A DNA stretch of 64,000 bases from Chitinophaga pinensis (lineage in GTDB: Bacteria > Bacteroidota > Bacteroidia > Chitinophagales > Chitinophagaceae): assembly GCF_007896845.1 (NCBI RefSeq), contig NZ_VOHS01000008.1, positions 124,001 to 188,000 on the forward strand. Direction: 5' to 3'. Shown here in pieces: positions 51,630 to 61,875 of this stretch. The translations under genes were made by a program, and so were the position numbers. The notes under the pieces were generated by a model that made no database searches, was not told where the DNA came from, and saw nothing but the letters and a program-made list of their open reading frames with translations. How positions within the stretch are numbered: the stretch's first letter is position 1; each line of letters starts with the position of its first letter.

Positions 51630-52314
51630 TTAACAACTTGTTTAAGGGGTTATGGACAATGTCAGTCAGTGTTGCAGTTATACCCAAACGTAGTGCACCC
51701 TGAACATCGGCAAGCTGGTTATCACCCAGATGCCATACCTCCGTGGATAAAAGGTCTGTATGCAGTGAAGCCGCTTTATCCAGCATCCGGCTGAACATTT
51801 GTGCATCCGGTTTTGAATAGCCGGTTTCATCTGAATACAACTGAAATGCAAAAAGGGCGTCCCATCCCCATTCTGCCATTAGTTTACGTAATGTACGACC
51901 CTGAATAAATCCCGTGTTGCTCAGCAGGTTGGTAGTAATGCCCTGTTCCTGCAAAGCGGCTAACAACGTTGTTGTGTCCTCATACAAATGTAATGGAGCA
52001 TGCTCAAAGAAAAGTGCCTCGGACAAACTGTAGAATTCCTCCAGTTTGTCCGGGTGTACACTTTTAATATCTATTCCCAACAGGTGCAGACATAACAGAT
52101 ACATTTCGAATGTATGCACGTTACGTCCTGTAATTTCGTTCATGTTGTTGATGAGCACATCGGTTTCCCTGAACACGGATTCTACTTTTTCCGGAGCAAA
52201 TGCTTCCAGAGAAAAGAAAGAGCGGAACAGGGCTGCACGCTTCGTTTTAAAGGAAGGATGCGAACGGATCAGCGTCATCCACAGATCGAAAGATACGTGC
52301 CTGATTTTTCCCAT
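51604..52314 (-). CDS. Ter-associated HAD-superfamily phosphatase
   Basis: A 236-residue HAD hydrolase: motif I FDLWMTL (nucleophile Asp 10; the usual second Asp is Trp 12), motif II LLSNTG, motif III Lys in YSKPDAQMF, motif IV HLGDNQLADVQGA. The cap lies about 20-110. It starts 1 base after the vWA stop and overlaps the phosphoribosyltransferase. It likely dephosphorylates the product of that enzyme (inference). The D-to-W change suggests activity that differs from DxD phosphatases. Confidence 0.87.
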   Translation of the reverse strand: MGKIRHVSFDLWMTLIRSHPSFKTKRAALFRSFFSLEAFAPEKVESVFRETDVLINNMNEITGRNVHTFEMYLLCLHLLGIDIKSVHPDKLEEFYSLSEALFFEHAPLHLYEDTTTLLAALQEQGITTNLLSNTGFIQGRTLRKLMAEWGWDALFAFQLYSDETGYSKPDAQMFSRMLDKAASLHTDLLSTEVWHLGDNQLADVQGALRLGITATLTDIVHNPLNKLLNERCLCLT

Positions 52315-52315
52315 G

Positions 52316-52954
52316 TTACACGACGATATTCACTTCCGGTGGAGGTGGTGGCAATTCATTCAGTCCGGCTACTTCTTTATCGCCGCTTTCTACTTTCTGG
52401 CTGCCGGTGCTTACAGAAGCGGACACCCATTTGAAGAATGCTTTGATAGTAGCGGCATCTGCCGTATCGAGCGAAACAACGGTATTGGTGATCTGCTTCA
52501 ACAGGTTCACATCAGCGCCATTGCCCGCGGCGCAAGCTACTGTAATACCTATTTTGGTATTCTGAAAGGCATTCAATCCATTCTGCCACGTATCGGTGGG
52601 AATACCATCTGTCATCAGGAAAACCAGCGGTTTCCAGTCACCTTTCACATCAGGAGTAGATTTCGCTACTTCTCTGTTGATGCTGTCAGCCACCAGTTGC
52701 AGTGCGGAACCCAGAGAGGTCCCACCTGAAGCTTTTAATTCAGGCATCTGGAAGGAAGACAGATCTGTAAGCGGCACCAGCTGGCGCGCATCACTGTCAA
52801 AAGTGATCAGGCTGAGGAATGCAGTTTCCAGAGCGTACGGATCCTGTCTCAGGGTAGAGATCAGTACCTGCACACCATTTTTCACAGCTTCTATGGGCTC
52901 GCCGCTCATAGAGCCAGAGGTATCCAACACTAAATAAACCGGTAATCTTCTCAT
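52316..52954 (-). CDS. Short vWA (TerY-like) protein with C-terminal proline tail, copy B
   Basis: A 212-residue vWA protein with complete MIDAS motifs (DTSGSMSG at Asp 11, GGTSLGSAL, LMTDGIPTDT). Closely related to the copy at 49418, including the start MRRLPVYL and the tail LPPPPPEVNIVV. It lies between terD and HAD genes with short gaps (25 and 1 bases). The pair probably arose by duplication within the locus. Confidence 0.9.
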   Translation of the reverse strand: MRRLPVYLVLDTSGSMSGEPIEAVKNGVQVLISTLRQDPYALETAFLSLITFDSDARQLVPLTDLSSFQMPELKASGGTSLGSALQLVADSINREVAKSTPDVKGDWKPLVFLMTDGIPTDTWQNGLNAFQNTKIGITVACAAGNGADVNLLKQITNTVVSLDTADAATIKAFFKWVSASVSTGSQKVESGDKEVAGLNELPPPPPEVNIVV

Positions 52955-52979
52955 GAATGACTCTTATAGAAAGGGTTAA

Positions 52980-53648
52980 TTAATAAACATAGTTCCGCAG
53001 GATTTCCACGAAGCTATCAGCTGGCTGAGGATCTCCCAGTGCTCTGAATTTCCAGGTACCGTTGTTACGGTATACTTCTGCAAATACCAGTGAGCACATG
53101 TTGGTATATGATGCGTCTCCGGAGAGGTTAAATTTAGCGATTTCTTTTCCGCTATTGTCTACCGCGCGGATGAAAGCGTTTTCGATACCACCGAAGTGCT
53201 GGTTACGCTGACGTCCCTGATAGATTGATACAATGAAAAGAATCTTCTCATATTTCGCGTCCAGGCTATCCAGTTTTACGATGATCTGTTCGTCATCACC
53301 ATCACCTGCACCGGTGCGGTTATCGCCTGTCAGCCAGATATTGCCTGATGGGTGACGCTGACTGTTGAAGAAAATCACATCGCCCTGATAAAGGCTCAGG
53401 TTACGACCGTCGTTTGTCTGTACGGTTTTACCCAGATCAGCTACTTTACCATTTTTATCAAGCAGGAATGCGATTGCATCCAGATCAAATTCCTCTTCTT
53501 TACCACCTAACAGTTTACCAAAAAAGCCACCGCTTTTTTTACGTACGTCCCAACCGAGACCGATGGTTACAGTTGACAAATCAAAGCTTTCACCTTTATC
53601 ATTTTTGCGGAGGTCAATGGTTTGTCCCTTAACTAAATTAATTGCCAT
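52980..53648 (-). CDS. TerD-family protein, copy 2, with a basic Gly/Lys insert
   Basis: A 222-residue TerD protein. It has the usual GLGWDV, EFDLDAIAFLLDKNG, GAGDGDDEQIIVKLD and IENAFIRAVD motifs, plus an insert KKSGGFFGKLLGGKEE (about 36-51) between the first strand and the acidic loop. It lies 36 bases after the promoter-proximal terD, and its first codons (MAINL) match those of that copy. Loop difference may give it distinct Ca2+ or partner binding. Confidence 0.92.
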   Translation of the reverse strand: MAINLVKGQTIDLRKNDKGESFDLSTVTIGLGWDVRKKSGGFFGKLLGGKEEEFDLDAIAFLLDKNGKVADLGKTVQTNDGRNLSLYQGDVIFFNSQRHPSGNIWLTGDNRTGAGDGDDEQIIVKLDSLDAKYEKILFIVSIYQGRQRNQHFGGIENAFIRAVDNSGKEIAKFNLSGDASYTNMCSLVFAEVYRNNGTWKFRALGDPQPADSFVEILRNYVY

Positions 53649-53684
53649 AAAAATTTTATTTCGATAGTGTGTTGATAGAATAGA

Positions 53685-54260
53685 CTATTTGATGATTTGT
53701 CCCTTATAGTATTTGCTCAGGAAGTAAGCCAGGTCTTCTTTGTATCCGATACCGGAAGCCTCGAAACGCCATTTGCCATCTCTCTGGTAGAGGCGTCCGA
53801 ATTCAACACCTGTTTCTACAGAGAAGTCTTCACCCAGCTCATATTTAGCGATTTCTTCGCCGCTCGCATCATCGACGATACGGATATAGGAGTTTCTTAC
53901 CTGACCGAAATTCTGTCTGCGTGTAGCTGCATCGTGGATGGTGACAACAAACAGTATTTCTTTGATATCGGCATTTACTTTGGACAGATCCACCTTGATG
54001 GTTTCATCATCTCCGTCTGCACTGTTTCCACCGGTAGGATCATCACCTGTATGGTGCAGGGCGTCATCCGGTGACGTGGTATTACCATAGAAAACAAAGT
54101 AACCTTCTCCTGGAATTAACCGGTTATTATCAATCATAAACGCGGATGCATCAAGATCAAAATCATTACCCGTCCCCTCGTTTGGATTCCAACCCAGACC
54201 TACGCTGATCCTGGAAAGTCCGATGTCGATTTTTTGTCCCTTCGATAAATTAATTGCCAT
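53685..54260 (-). CDS. TerD-family protein, copy 3, first gene of the cluster
   Basis: A 191-residue TerD protein: VGLGWNPN, FDLDASAFMI, GDDETIKVDL, FGQVRNSYIRIVDD, all present. First gene of the leftward Ter cluster, so likely the most highly transcribed. The upstream region has a near-match to a promoter box (minus-strand TGTATTTG, 54338-54331). The next terD starts 36 bases on. Confidence 0.93.
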   Translation of the reverse strand: MAINLSKGQKIDIGLSRISVGLGWNPNEGTGNDFDLDASAFMIDNNRLIPGEGYFVFYGNTTSPDDALHHTGDDPTGGNSADGDDETIKVDLSKVNADIKEILFVVTIHDAATRRQNFGQVRNSYIRIVDDASGEEIAKYELGEDFSVETGVEFGRLYQRDGKWRFEASGIGYKEDLAYFLSKYYKGQIIK

Positions 54261-54578
54261 GAAATCTTAAAGTTTGCAGGGTTTAAAATGTATAGTGATT
54301 ATTGATTAACAACTGTTGCGATCATGCATTCAAATACAATGTAGGTAATAAATATAACCAGAATATATCAGAACATGCTGCCCTGCATCAGGTTACAATT
54401 TGTGAATATATTTAAAATTATATATTCCGTGCCAATTTTAGTCATAAAAATTTAGTTAAATCGGTAGTATGACTCATTTATCACCCATTTACACAGTTAT
54501 TTAACATGTAGACGATTATCAGCGGTTTTTATTCTAAACCGATTTTCATACTTTAGGGCCGCCAAAGTGGAAAACCTA
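54261..54578. other. Divergent intergenic region ter cluster / gldA
   Basis: About 318 bases, AT-rich, with only imperfect promoter boxes: minus-strand TGTATTTG (54338-54331) for the ter cluster and plus-strand TACTTTAG (54549-54556) for gldA, each one mismatch from consensus. No gene or hairpin stands out. Confidence 0.4.
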
Positions 54579-55490
54579 ATGTCAATCACAGTAACACAGT
54601 TAAGCAAGGTATACGAAGAGCAACGGGCGGTCAATGATATTTCCTTCTCGCTGAACAAAGGCGAAGTAGTGGGTTTTCTGGGTCCTAACGGGGCCGGCAA
54701 AAGCACTACCATGAAGATGATCACCGGCTACCTGCCTCCGAGTGGCGGCAACGCCAGTGTATGCGGCTATGATGTAGTGACGCATCCTATGGAAGTCAGA
54801 CAGCGTATCGGCTATCTGCCGGAAGCCAATTCTCTCTATAAAGACATGTATGTCCGGGAATTCCTCAGCTTTATAGCTGAAGTACATAAACTGGGCACTA
54901 ATAAAGAAAAGCGTATTTCCGAAGTGATCGCTATGACCGGATTACAGCCGGAAAGCAAAAAAAAGATCGGACAGCTGTCCAAAGGTTACCAGCAGCGTGT
55001 TGGTTTGGCCCAGGCACTGATACACGATCCTGAAGTGCTGATACTGGATGAACCGACTTCCGGCTTTGATCCCAATCAGCTGGTAGATGTGCGCGACCTG
55101 ATCAGGGAGTTGGGTAAAACCAAGACCATCATGCTCAGCACACATATTATGCAGGAAGTGGAAGCCATGTGCAGCCGGGTTATTATCATCAACAAAGGCA
55201 ATATCATTGCGGATGATTCTCTTCAGAACCTGCAACAAGGCGACCAGCAAAATGGTTATATCCAGGTATCTTTCGGGGCGCCACTTCCGGGTGAGGCTGA
55301 TCTGTTGCAGATCCCAGGCGTAACGCACGTGAAACAACAGGACGGTGGAACCTGGCAGCTCTTTGCCGCCAATCTGGAAGATGTGCGCAAAAACCTGCTA
55401 CAATTTGCTTTGATAAGTAACCGGAACATCCTTTCTTTGCAGAGCAATTCACAAAGCCTGGAGTCAATCTTCAGGGAATTGACAAAGTAG
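54579..55490 (+). CDS. gldA: Gliding-associated ABC transporter ATPase GldA
   Basis: ATPase subunit of the GldAFG transporter required for gliding in some Bacteroidota. The 303-residue product has Walker A GPNGAGKST, signature QLSKGYQQRVGLAQAL, Walker B LILDEPTSGFDPNQ, and a C-terminal regulatory extension with LESIFRELTK. Start at ATG 54579 (MSITVTQLSKVY) rather than a GTG four codons upstream. The membrane subunits GldF and GldG are not next to it; the next gene is enolase. A generic ABC-2 ATPase is the alternative. Confidence 0.85.
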   Translation: MSITVTQLSKVYEEQRAVNDISFSLNKGEVVGFLGPNGAGKSTTMKMITGYLPPSGGNASVCGYDVVTHPMEVRQRIGYLPEANSLYKDMYVREFLSFIAEVHKLGTNKEKRISEVIAMTGLQPESKKKIGQLSKGYQQRVGLAQALIHDPEVLILDEPTSGFDPNQLVDVRDLIRELGKTKTIMLSTHIMQEVEAMCSRVIIINKGNIIADDSLQNLQQGDQQNGYIQVSFGAPLPGEADLLQIPGVTHVKQQDGGTWQLFAANLEDVRKNLLQFALISNRNILSLQSNSQSLESIFRELTK

Positions 55491-55559
55491 GGGGTTCCCT
55501 GGACACTCAATATATCCGGGAAACCGATAACTTACACATTATCATATTAAAACAACTAA

Positions 55560-56858
<1,299 letters not shown>

Positions 56859-56941
56859 GAAACAACGCTCGATTGAGTCTCGTACGTCGAATTTCGGGAT
56901 CTGATCTTTGATGACGACATTTTAATTAGTGGTCCATATTC

Positions 56942-56979
56942 GCCGGGTTTTGATTTACTTCAAAACCCGGCTTTTTTTT
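56942..56979 (+). terminator. Terminator of eno
   Basis: Perfect 12-bp stem GCCGGGTTTTGA / TCAAAACCCGGC with a 6-base loop, followed directly by eight T. Confidence 0.95.
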
Positions 56980-57008
56980 AAACACTGTCCATAGTCACAC
57001 ACCAATTT

Positions 57009-57314
57009 ATGCCAGGTATCAAATCCATCAAACTGCCAGCTTACATGCGAAACAAATATTTCGTTTCCGCAGCTGCCTTCTTTGTATGGCTGGCATTCAT
57101 CGACAGCAAAAATTTCCTCTCCCAATACGAACTGCAGACAGAAGTCAATAAGCTGGAAGGTCAGAAAGCCTTCTTTATAGAAGAGATCCGCAAGACCAGA
57201 AAAGAACAACAGGAGTTACTATCCAGTCCCGAAAAGCTGGAGAAATTCGCACGTGAAAAATACCTGATGAAAAGAGATAATGAAGACCTGTTCATTATTA
57301 CCGAGAAAAACTAA
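57009..57314 (+). CDS. DivIC/FtsB-like septum formation initiator
   Basis: A 101-residue bitopic membrane protein: basic N-terminus, one helix (about 18-33, FVSAAAFFVWLAF), then a coiled coil (about 38-75, QTEVNKLEGQKAFF...) and a short C-terminal domain with the family's EKLEKFAREKYLMKRDNEDLF. Matches the FtsB/DivIC size and layout, and would act in septum assembly with FtsL. It begins 30 bases after the eno terminator. Confidence 0.9.
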   Translation: MPGIKSIKLPAYMRNKYFVSAAAFFVWLAFIDSKNFLSQYELQTEVNKLEGQKAFFIEEIRKTRKEQQELLSSPEKLEKFAREKYLMKRDNEDLFIITEKN

Positions 57315-57374
57315 CTATGCCGGTCCACGTTACCAGTTATTCCTTTTCCTGTCAACCGTTCCGCGCAGACTGGT

Positions 57375-57382
57375 TATCTTTG
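57375..57382 (+). promoter_or_regulatory. -7 box ahead of the small gene at 57475/57544
   Basis: TATCTTTG, a perfect TAnnTTTG match, in an otherwise empty 160-base interval. It argues for a transcript here. Confidence 0.5.
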
Positions 57383-57543
57383 GTTTCGAAATATTTCACT
57401 TAGTCTGACAATACTTCATCCATAATCTCCGTTATAATATTAGCAACTAATCAATTGTATTAAAAATATATTGCATGGGGAATTCTACACACTCATTTTT
57501 TGCCTTAAATTCTGTAACTAATAGCGCCAATAAATTAAAGACA

Positions 57544-57696
57544 ATGACTAATCAGGACCCGGAATTATCCCGTGAAGAGGAACTGTGTCTTAAGCAGACC
57601 AGAAAAGCGCTCGATACCATTCGTTTCTCACCCAGACCAGAAACATTACAGGCTATCGCAGACTATGCGAAAAAGGCTACTACGCCTTCGAAATAA
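57544..57696 (+). CDS. Small hypothetical protein (50 residues)
   Basis: From ATG 57544 the frame encodes an acidic-then-basic 50-residue helical protein (MTNQDPELSREEELCLKQ ... YAKKATTPSK). An upstream in-frame ATG at 57475 would add 23 residues with no family-like character. A perfect promoter box lies at 57375-57382. It lies 118 bases before endonuclease III, which has its own promoter. Unrecognised; the amphipathic helix from residue 9 suggests a real folded product. Confidence 0.6.
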   Translation: MTNQDPELSREEELCLKQTRKALDTIRFSPRPETLQAIADYAKKATTPSK

Positions 57697-57790
57697 CCTA
57701 ATGAGTATCAAGGTACTGGCTGCCCGCCCGTAAAATAATTACGGACTCAGGTGCCATTGCCCCTGCACATGCTGTGTATTTGCGGCATAT

Positions 57791-57798
57791 TATCTTTG
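57791..57798 (+). promoter_or_regulatory. -7 box for endonuclease III
   Basis: TATCTTTG, a perfect match, 16 bases before the nth ATG; transcription would start about 10 bases upstream. Confidence 0.55.
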
Positions 57799-57814
57799 CC
57801 CTATCTTTACAGAT

Positions 57815-58462
57815 ATGACAAAGAAAGAGCGCTTTGCCTTCGTACTCAAGTATTTCGAAGAACAGGCTCCCAACGCGGAGACAGAACTCATTTACGACAA
57901 TCCTTATCAACTGCTGGTAGCGGTGATATTGTCGGCACAATGTACCGACAAACGTGTCAATATGACCACCCCCGCTATCTTTCAGGCTTACCCGGATGTG
58001 GAGGCGCTCAGCCACGCCACATTTGATGACCTGTTTCCCCTGATCCGCAGTATCAGCTATCCGAACAATAAGACCAAACACCTCATCGGTATGGCCCAGA
58101 TGGTCGTGGAAGACTTTAGCGGAGAAATCCCTGCTACCGTTGAGCAACTGGTTAAACTACCCGGTGTCGGACGTAAAACGGCCAATGTCATTACCTCCGT
58201 GGTACACCAGCAACCCAATATGGCCGTTGACACACACGTTTTCCGCGTGTCCGCCCGTATCGGTCTGACAACCAATGCCACCACTCCCCTGCAGACAGAA
58301 AAACAATTACTTAAATATATTCCCACGGAAAAAGTGCACATCGCCCATCATTGGCTGATCCTGCATGGCCGGTATATCTGCGTGGCCCGCTCTCCGAAAT
58401 GTGAAGAGTGCGGACTCAGACCCGTATGTAAATACTACCACTCCCTCGTCCGGGGTAACTAA
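57815..58462 (+). CDS. nth: Endonuclease III (base-excision DNA glycosylase/AP lyase)
   Basis: Removes oxidised pyrimidines and nicks AP sites. The 215-residue product has the helix-hairpin-helix LPGVGRKTANVI with catalytic Lys 121, catalytic Asp 139 in AVDTHVFRV, and the iron-sulfur motif C-X6-C-X2-C-X5-C (CVARSPKCEECGLRPVC). The DUF2071 gene begins about 9 bases after its stop, in the same direction. Confidence 0.96.
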   Translation: MTKKERFAFVLKYFEEQAPNAETELIYDNPYQLLVAVILSAQCTDKRVNMTTPAIFQAYPDVEALSHATFDDLFPLIRSISYPNNKTKHLIGMAQMVVEDFSGEIPATVEQLVKLPGVGRKTANVITSVVHQQPNMAVDTHVFRVSARIGLTTNATTPLQTEKQLLKYIPTEKVHIAHHWLILHGRYICVARSPKCEECGLRPVCKYYHSLVRGN

Positions 58463-58471
58463 TTGACTATT

Positions 58472-59188
58472 ATGGGAAAACCCTTTCTGACGGCAGCCTG
58501 GCGTAACCTCCTCATGATCAATTTTGAGGCGGATCCCGCTGTGTTGCAATCACTTGTGCCTTATAATACCGAACTGGATACCTGGAACAATACACTATAT
58601 GTCAGTCTGGTAGGTTTCCTGTTTCAGAATACCCGCGTAAAAGGACTTTCCCTCCCCTTCCATCGCCATTTTGAAGAGGTCAACCTTCGTTTCTATGTAC
58701 GCTATCAAGAAGCAGGTATATGGAAAAGAGGCGTCGTATTCGTAAAAGAGATCGTACCCAAACATATGATCACTTTTGTAGCCAATACCGTCTACAAAGA
58801 GAAATACGCGACACATCCGATGCGCCACCAATGGCTGCATACACCTGATAACCTGTTGCAGGTCAGTTACGAATGGAAAGTAAAACAGGATTGGAATTTT
58901 GTAAAAGCCACCGCCGAAAAGGAAGCCCTCCCTATTACACCCGGCAGCGAAGCAGAGTTTATTACAGATCATTACTGGGGATATACGCAGATGGCGGCTG
59001 CACGTACCGGAGAATATCAGGTCAGCCACCCACAATGGCGTACACACCGGATTATTGATTACAGCTACCGCTGTGACACGGCAACCTTATATGGTCCCGC
59101 TTTCGTACCCATGTTACAGCAGGCGCCGGTATCTGCACTACTGGCGGAAGGCTCCGATATCAGCGTCATGCCGAAAAAATTGCTGTAA
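58472..59188 (+). CDS. DUF2071 (YqjF-like) protein
   Basis: A 238-residue soluble protein of the DUF2071/YqjF family, with opening MGKPFLTAAWRNLLMINFEA, then NTLYVSLVGFLFQ, EEVNLRFYVRY and a C-terminal SHPQWRTHRI. The family's function is unknown; structures resemble acetoacetate decarboxylase. Start at ATG 58472, three codons after a weaker TTG. Next to nth, so possibly co-transcribed. Not certain it acts in DNA repair. Confidence 0.85.
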   Translation: MGKPFLTAAWRNLLMINFEADPAVLQSLVPYNTELDTWNNTLYVSLVGFLFQNTRVKGLSLPFHRHFEEVNLRFYVRYQEAGIWKRGVVFVKEIVPKHMITFVANTVYKEKYATHPMRHQWLHTPDNLLQVSYEWKVKQDWNFVKATAEKEALPITPGSEAEFITDHYWGYTQMAAARTGEYQVSHPQWRTHRIIDYSYRCDTATLYGPAFVPMLQQAPVSALLAEGSDISVMPKKLL

Positions 59189-59287
59189 ATCATAACCATC
59201 TGTACTACTAATTTGGAATTTCGTTTATATTTTACTTATCTTTTGCCGTTAATGTTTTATCACAGCGCATAAAGTCTAAAAATCGTT

Positions 59288-60496
59288 ATGAAATTAGGTA
59301 CTCGCTTTCAACTATCGTTCATGATGTTCCTGGAGTTCTTCATTTGGGGAGCCTGGTTCGTTACTATGGGAACTTTCATTTTTAAAAACCTGGCAGCAGG
59401 CGAAACCGAGGTAAGTCTTGCCTATCTGACCCAATCTATCGGCGCCGTAATTGCTCCGTTCATCGTGGGTATTATTGCTGACCGTTATTTCCCTGCACAG
59501 ATCATTCTGGGAGTTATCCATATCGCGGGCGCTATCCTGCTCTGGTTCTGCGCAGGCGCTACCAACTTTGATACCTTTTTCCCGTTGATCCTGACCTACA
59601 TGGTACTGTTCATGCCTACACTGGCACTGGTGAACTCCGTATCATTCGGACAGATGCAGGATTCCAGTAAAGACTTTCCTGTGATCCGTGGCTTCGGTAC
59701 TGCCGGCTGGATCGTAGCTGGTATCACCATCGGTTATCTGGCCTGGGAAGAAAAAGGTATGTTACCGGGCACCTTCAAAATGGCTGCTGCTGCATCTGCG
59801 CTGCTGGGTATCTATAGCTTCTTCCTGCCTAACACGCCTCCTGCTAAAAAAGGACAGAAAATATCTGTCGGCGAAATACTCGGTCTGGATGCTATCCGAC
59901 TGCTGAAGAACAAATCTTATCTGATGTTCTTCCTGTCTTCTGTAGCGATCTGTATTCCGCTGGCCTTCTACTATAATTTTACCAACCCATTCCTGAACGA
60001 GATCGGTATGAAAGCTGCCGCAGGTAAACAGGCACTGGGTCAGGCTTCTGAATTCATCTTCATCATGATCATGCCGCTGTTCTTCAAACGTCTGGGTGTG
60101 AAGAAAATGCTTGGTCTGGCGATGTTGTCATGGGTACTGCGTTATGTGCTGTTTGCATATGGTAACGTAGATGCCAATTACTGGATGCTGATTGGCGGTA
60201 TCGTACTGCATGGTATCTGTTACGACTTCTTCTTCGTAACCGGTCAGATCTACACCGACCAGCTGGCAGGCGAGCGTTTCAAAAACGCTGCACAGGGTAT
60301 GGTGACGCTGGCTACTTATGGTGTGGGTATGATGATCGGCTTCCTGATCTCTGCTCCTATCGTAAGCGCTTTCAAAACAGCAGAAGGTGGGCACAACTGG
60401 ACCAGCATCTGGCTGATCCCTGCTGGTATCGCACTGGTAGTAATGCTGTTGTTCCTGCTGCTGTTCCGCGAAAAATCTGAAGCTAAACAGGCGTAA
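59288..60496 (+). CDS. Nucleoside permease-like MFS transporter
   Basis: A 402-residue membrane protein with about 12 helices, in the nucleoside:H+ symporter (NupG/XapB) family. Recognisable openings are RFQLSFMMFLEFFIWGAW and the conserved LAYLTQSIGAVIAPFIVG; the C-terminal half has GICYDFFFVTGQIYTDQ. In Bacteroidota such permeases are often next to sugar or polyol oxidoreductases, as here, so the true substrate may be a sugar. The next gene begins 115 bases on, past a probable terminator. Confidence 0.88.
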   Translation: MKLGTRFQLSFMMFLEFFIWGAWFVTMGTFIFKNLAAGETEVSLAYLTQSIGAVIAPFIVGIIADRYFPAQIILGVIHIAGAILLWFCAGATNFDTFFPLILTYMVLFMPTLALVNSVSFGQMQDSSKDFPVIRGFGTAGWIVAGITIGYLAWEEKGMLPGTFKMAAAASALLGIYSFFLPNTPPAKKGQKISVGEILGLDAIRLLKNKSYLMFFLSSVAICIPLAFYYNFTNPFLNEIGMKAAAGKQALGQASEFIFIMIMPLFFKRLGVKKMLGLAMLSWVLRYVLFAYGNVDANYWMLIGGIVLHGICYDFFFVTGQIYTDQLAGERFKNAAQGMVTLATYGVGMMIGFLISAPIVSAFKTAEGGHNWTSIWLIPAGIALVVMLLFLLLFREKSEAKQA

Positions 60497-60519
60497 TACG
60501 TACTGTTCCAACATATCAC

Positions 60520-60571
60520 ACTCCGCAGTGAACTACCTATGTCAACCTGGTGTTTTACTGCGGAGTTTTTA
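60520..60571 (+). terminator. Terminator-like hairpin between permease and oxidoreductase genes
   Basis: Perfect 10-bp stem ACTCCGCAGT / ACTGCGGAGT with a 27-base loop, followed by TTTTATTT. Partial read-through is possible since the next gene is in the same direction. Confidence 0.75.
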
Positions 60572-60611
60572 TTTCAGCCCTATCGTTATCACTTAATTCA
60601 ATCAGATAATT

Positions 60612-61802
60612 ATGCAACGTATTTCCATGTTAGGTTCCGGCTTTATTGGCCGCTTCTATGCAGACTCCTTACAGGGACAGAGAAGCCGGGACAAGATTGT
60701 CAGTATTTATTCGCGCAGAGAAGAGAGTGCGAAGAAATTTGCAGAAGACTACAATGTCGCTCACTGGACTACGGATATGGAAGCATCCATTGCACATCCG
60801 GATGTGAATGTGGTTTGTATCTCCCTTCCTAATAACCTGCACGAAGCAGCTGTAGCACTCTGTTGTAAACACAAGAAAGGCGTGATCTGTACCAAGCCTC
60901 TGGGCCGCAATGCAGAAGAAGCGAAACGTATGCTGGAAATGGTAGAAGCAGCCGGTATCTTCAACGGCTATCTCGAAGACCTCGTATACACACCGAAATT
61001 CCTGAAAGCACTGGAAAGTGTAAAAAGCGGCGCATTAGGACGTATCCTTTGGGCTAAGTCCAGAGAAACACACCCTGGCCCGCACAGCGAATGGTTCTGG
61101 GATAAAGAACAGGCAGGTGGTGGTTGTATACTCGACCTCGGATGCCATTGCGTAGAAATCGCCCGCAGCTTCATCGGAAAAGATATCAAACCGGTGGAAG
61201 TAATGTGCTGGGCTGACACACAGGTTAAACCCATTGATGCAGAAGACCATGCCATTGGTCTGGTGAAATACGAAAACGGCGCTATCGGTCAGTTTGAAGT
61301 AAGCTGGACATTCCGTGGCGGACTTGATCTCCGTGATGAAGTAATGGGTACGGAAGGTACCATCTGGCTGAATAGCTTCCTGCGTACAGGCTTTGACATG
61401 TTCACCACCGGTAAAGGTGCTGACTATGTAGCAGAAAAAGCAGAAAGCAACAGCGGCTGGTTATTCCCTGTGGGAGATGAACTGAATGAACTGGGATATA
61501 ACCACATGTTTGCCGATATGTTCAACGCAATTGAAAATAACCGGCCGGCACAGGAAACATTCTATGACGGATATGTTGTAAATGCCGTACTGGATGCTGC
61601 TTACCGCAGTGCCGCAAGCAAACAGTGGGAACCTGTAAAGCTGGATATCTGGCGTGGTCAGACCGGCCTGACAAAACCACAGACGCTAGTAGACTATGAT
61701 GCTGATCATTATTTAGTAAAAGAAGAGATGACACACTTCGGTGCGAAGAAACTCATCCTGAAAGAGAAGAAGAGTGGTCAGATCATCGAACGTACAATAT
61801 AA
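60612..61802 (+). CDS. Gfo/Idh/MocA-family oxidoreductase
   Basis: A 396-residue NAD(P)-dependent dehydrogenase of sugars or inositols. The Rossmann opening [15 protein letters not shown] is intact, and the conserved Lys is in ICTKPLGRN (the family's EKP). The C-terminal domain includes [18 protein letters not shown] (Asp and His of the active site). It follows the permease gene and may act on what that carries. The 115-base gap and hairpin mean separate control is possible. Substrate unknown. Confidence 0.9.
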   Translation: MQRISMLGSGFIGRFYADSLQGQRSRDKIVSIYSRREESAKKFAEDYNVAHWTTDMEASIAHPDVNVVCISLPNNLHEAAVALCCKHKKGVICTKPLGRNAEEAKRMLEMVEAAGIFNGYLEDLVYTPKFLKALESVKSGALGRILWAKSRETHPGPHSEWFWDKEQAGGGCILDLGCHCVEIARSFIGKDIKPVEVMCWADTQVKPIDAEDHAIGLVKYENGAIGQFEVSWTFRGGLDLRDEVMGTEGTIWLNSFLRTGFDMFTTGKGADYVAEKAESNSGWLFPVGDELNELGYNHMFADMFNAIENNRPAQETFYDGYVVNAVLDAAYRSAASKQWEPVKLDIWRGQTGLTKPQTLVDYDADHYLVKEEMTHFGAKKLILKEKKSGQIIERTI

Positions 61803-61810
61803 TTTAAATG

Positions 61811-61840
61811 AAAAAGGGACTTCTGAGAAGTCCCTTTTTT
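61811..61840. terminator. Bidirectional terminator after the oxidoreductase
   Basis: Near-perfect stem AAAAAGGGACTTCT / AGAAGTCCCTTTTT with a one-base centre (effective loop CTGAG), and T-run on both strands. It is between convergent genes. Confidence 0.9.
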
Positions 61841-61875
61841 TATGTTGTATCTTATCACATTGTTGTTTAAAACCA

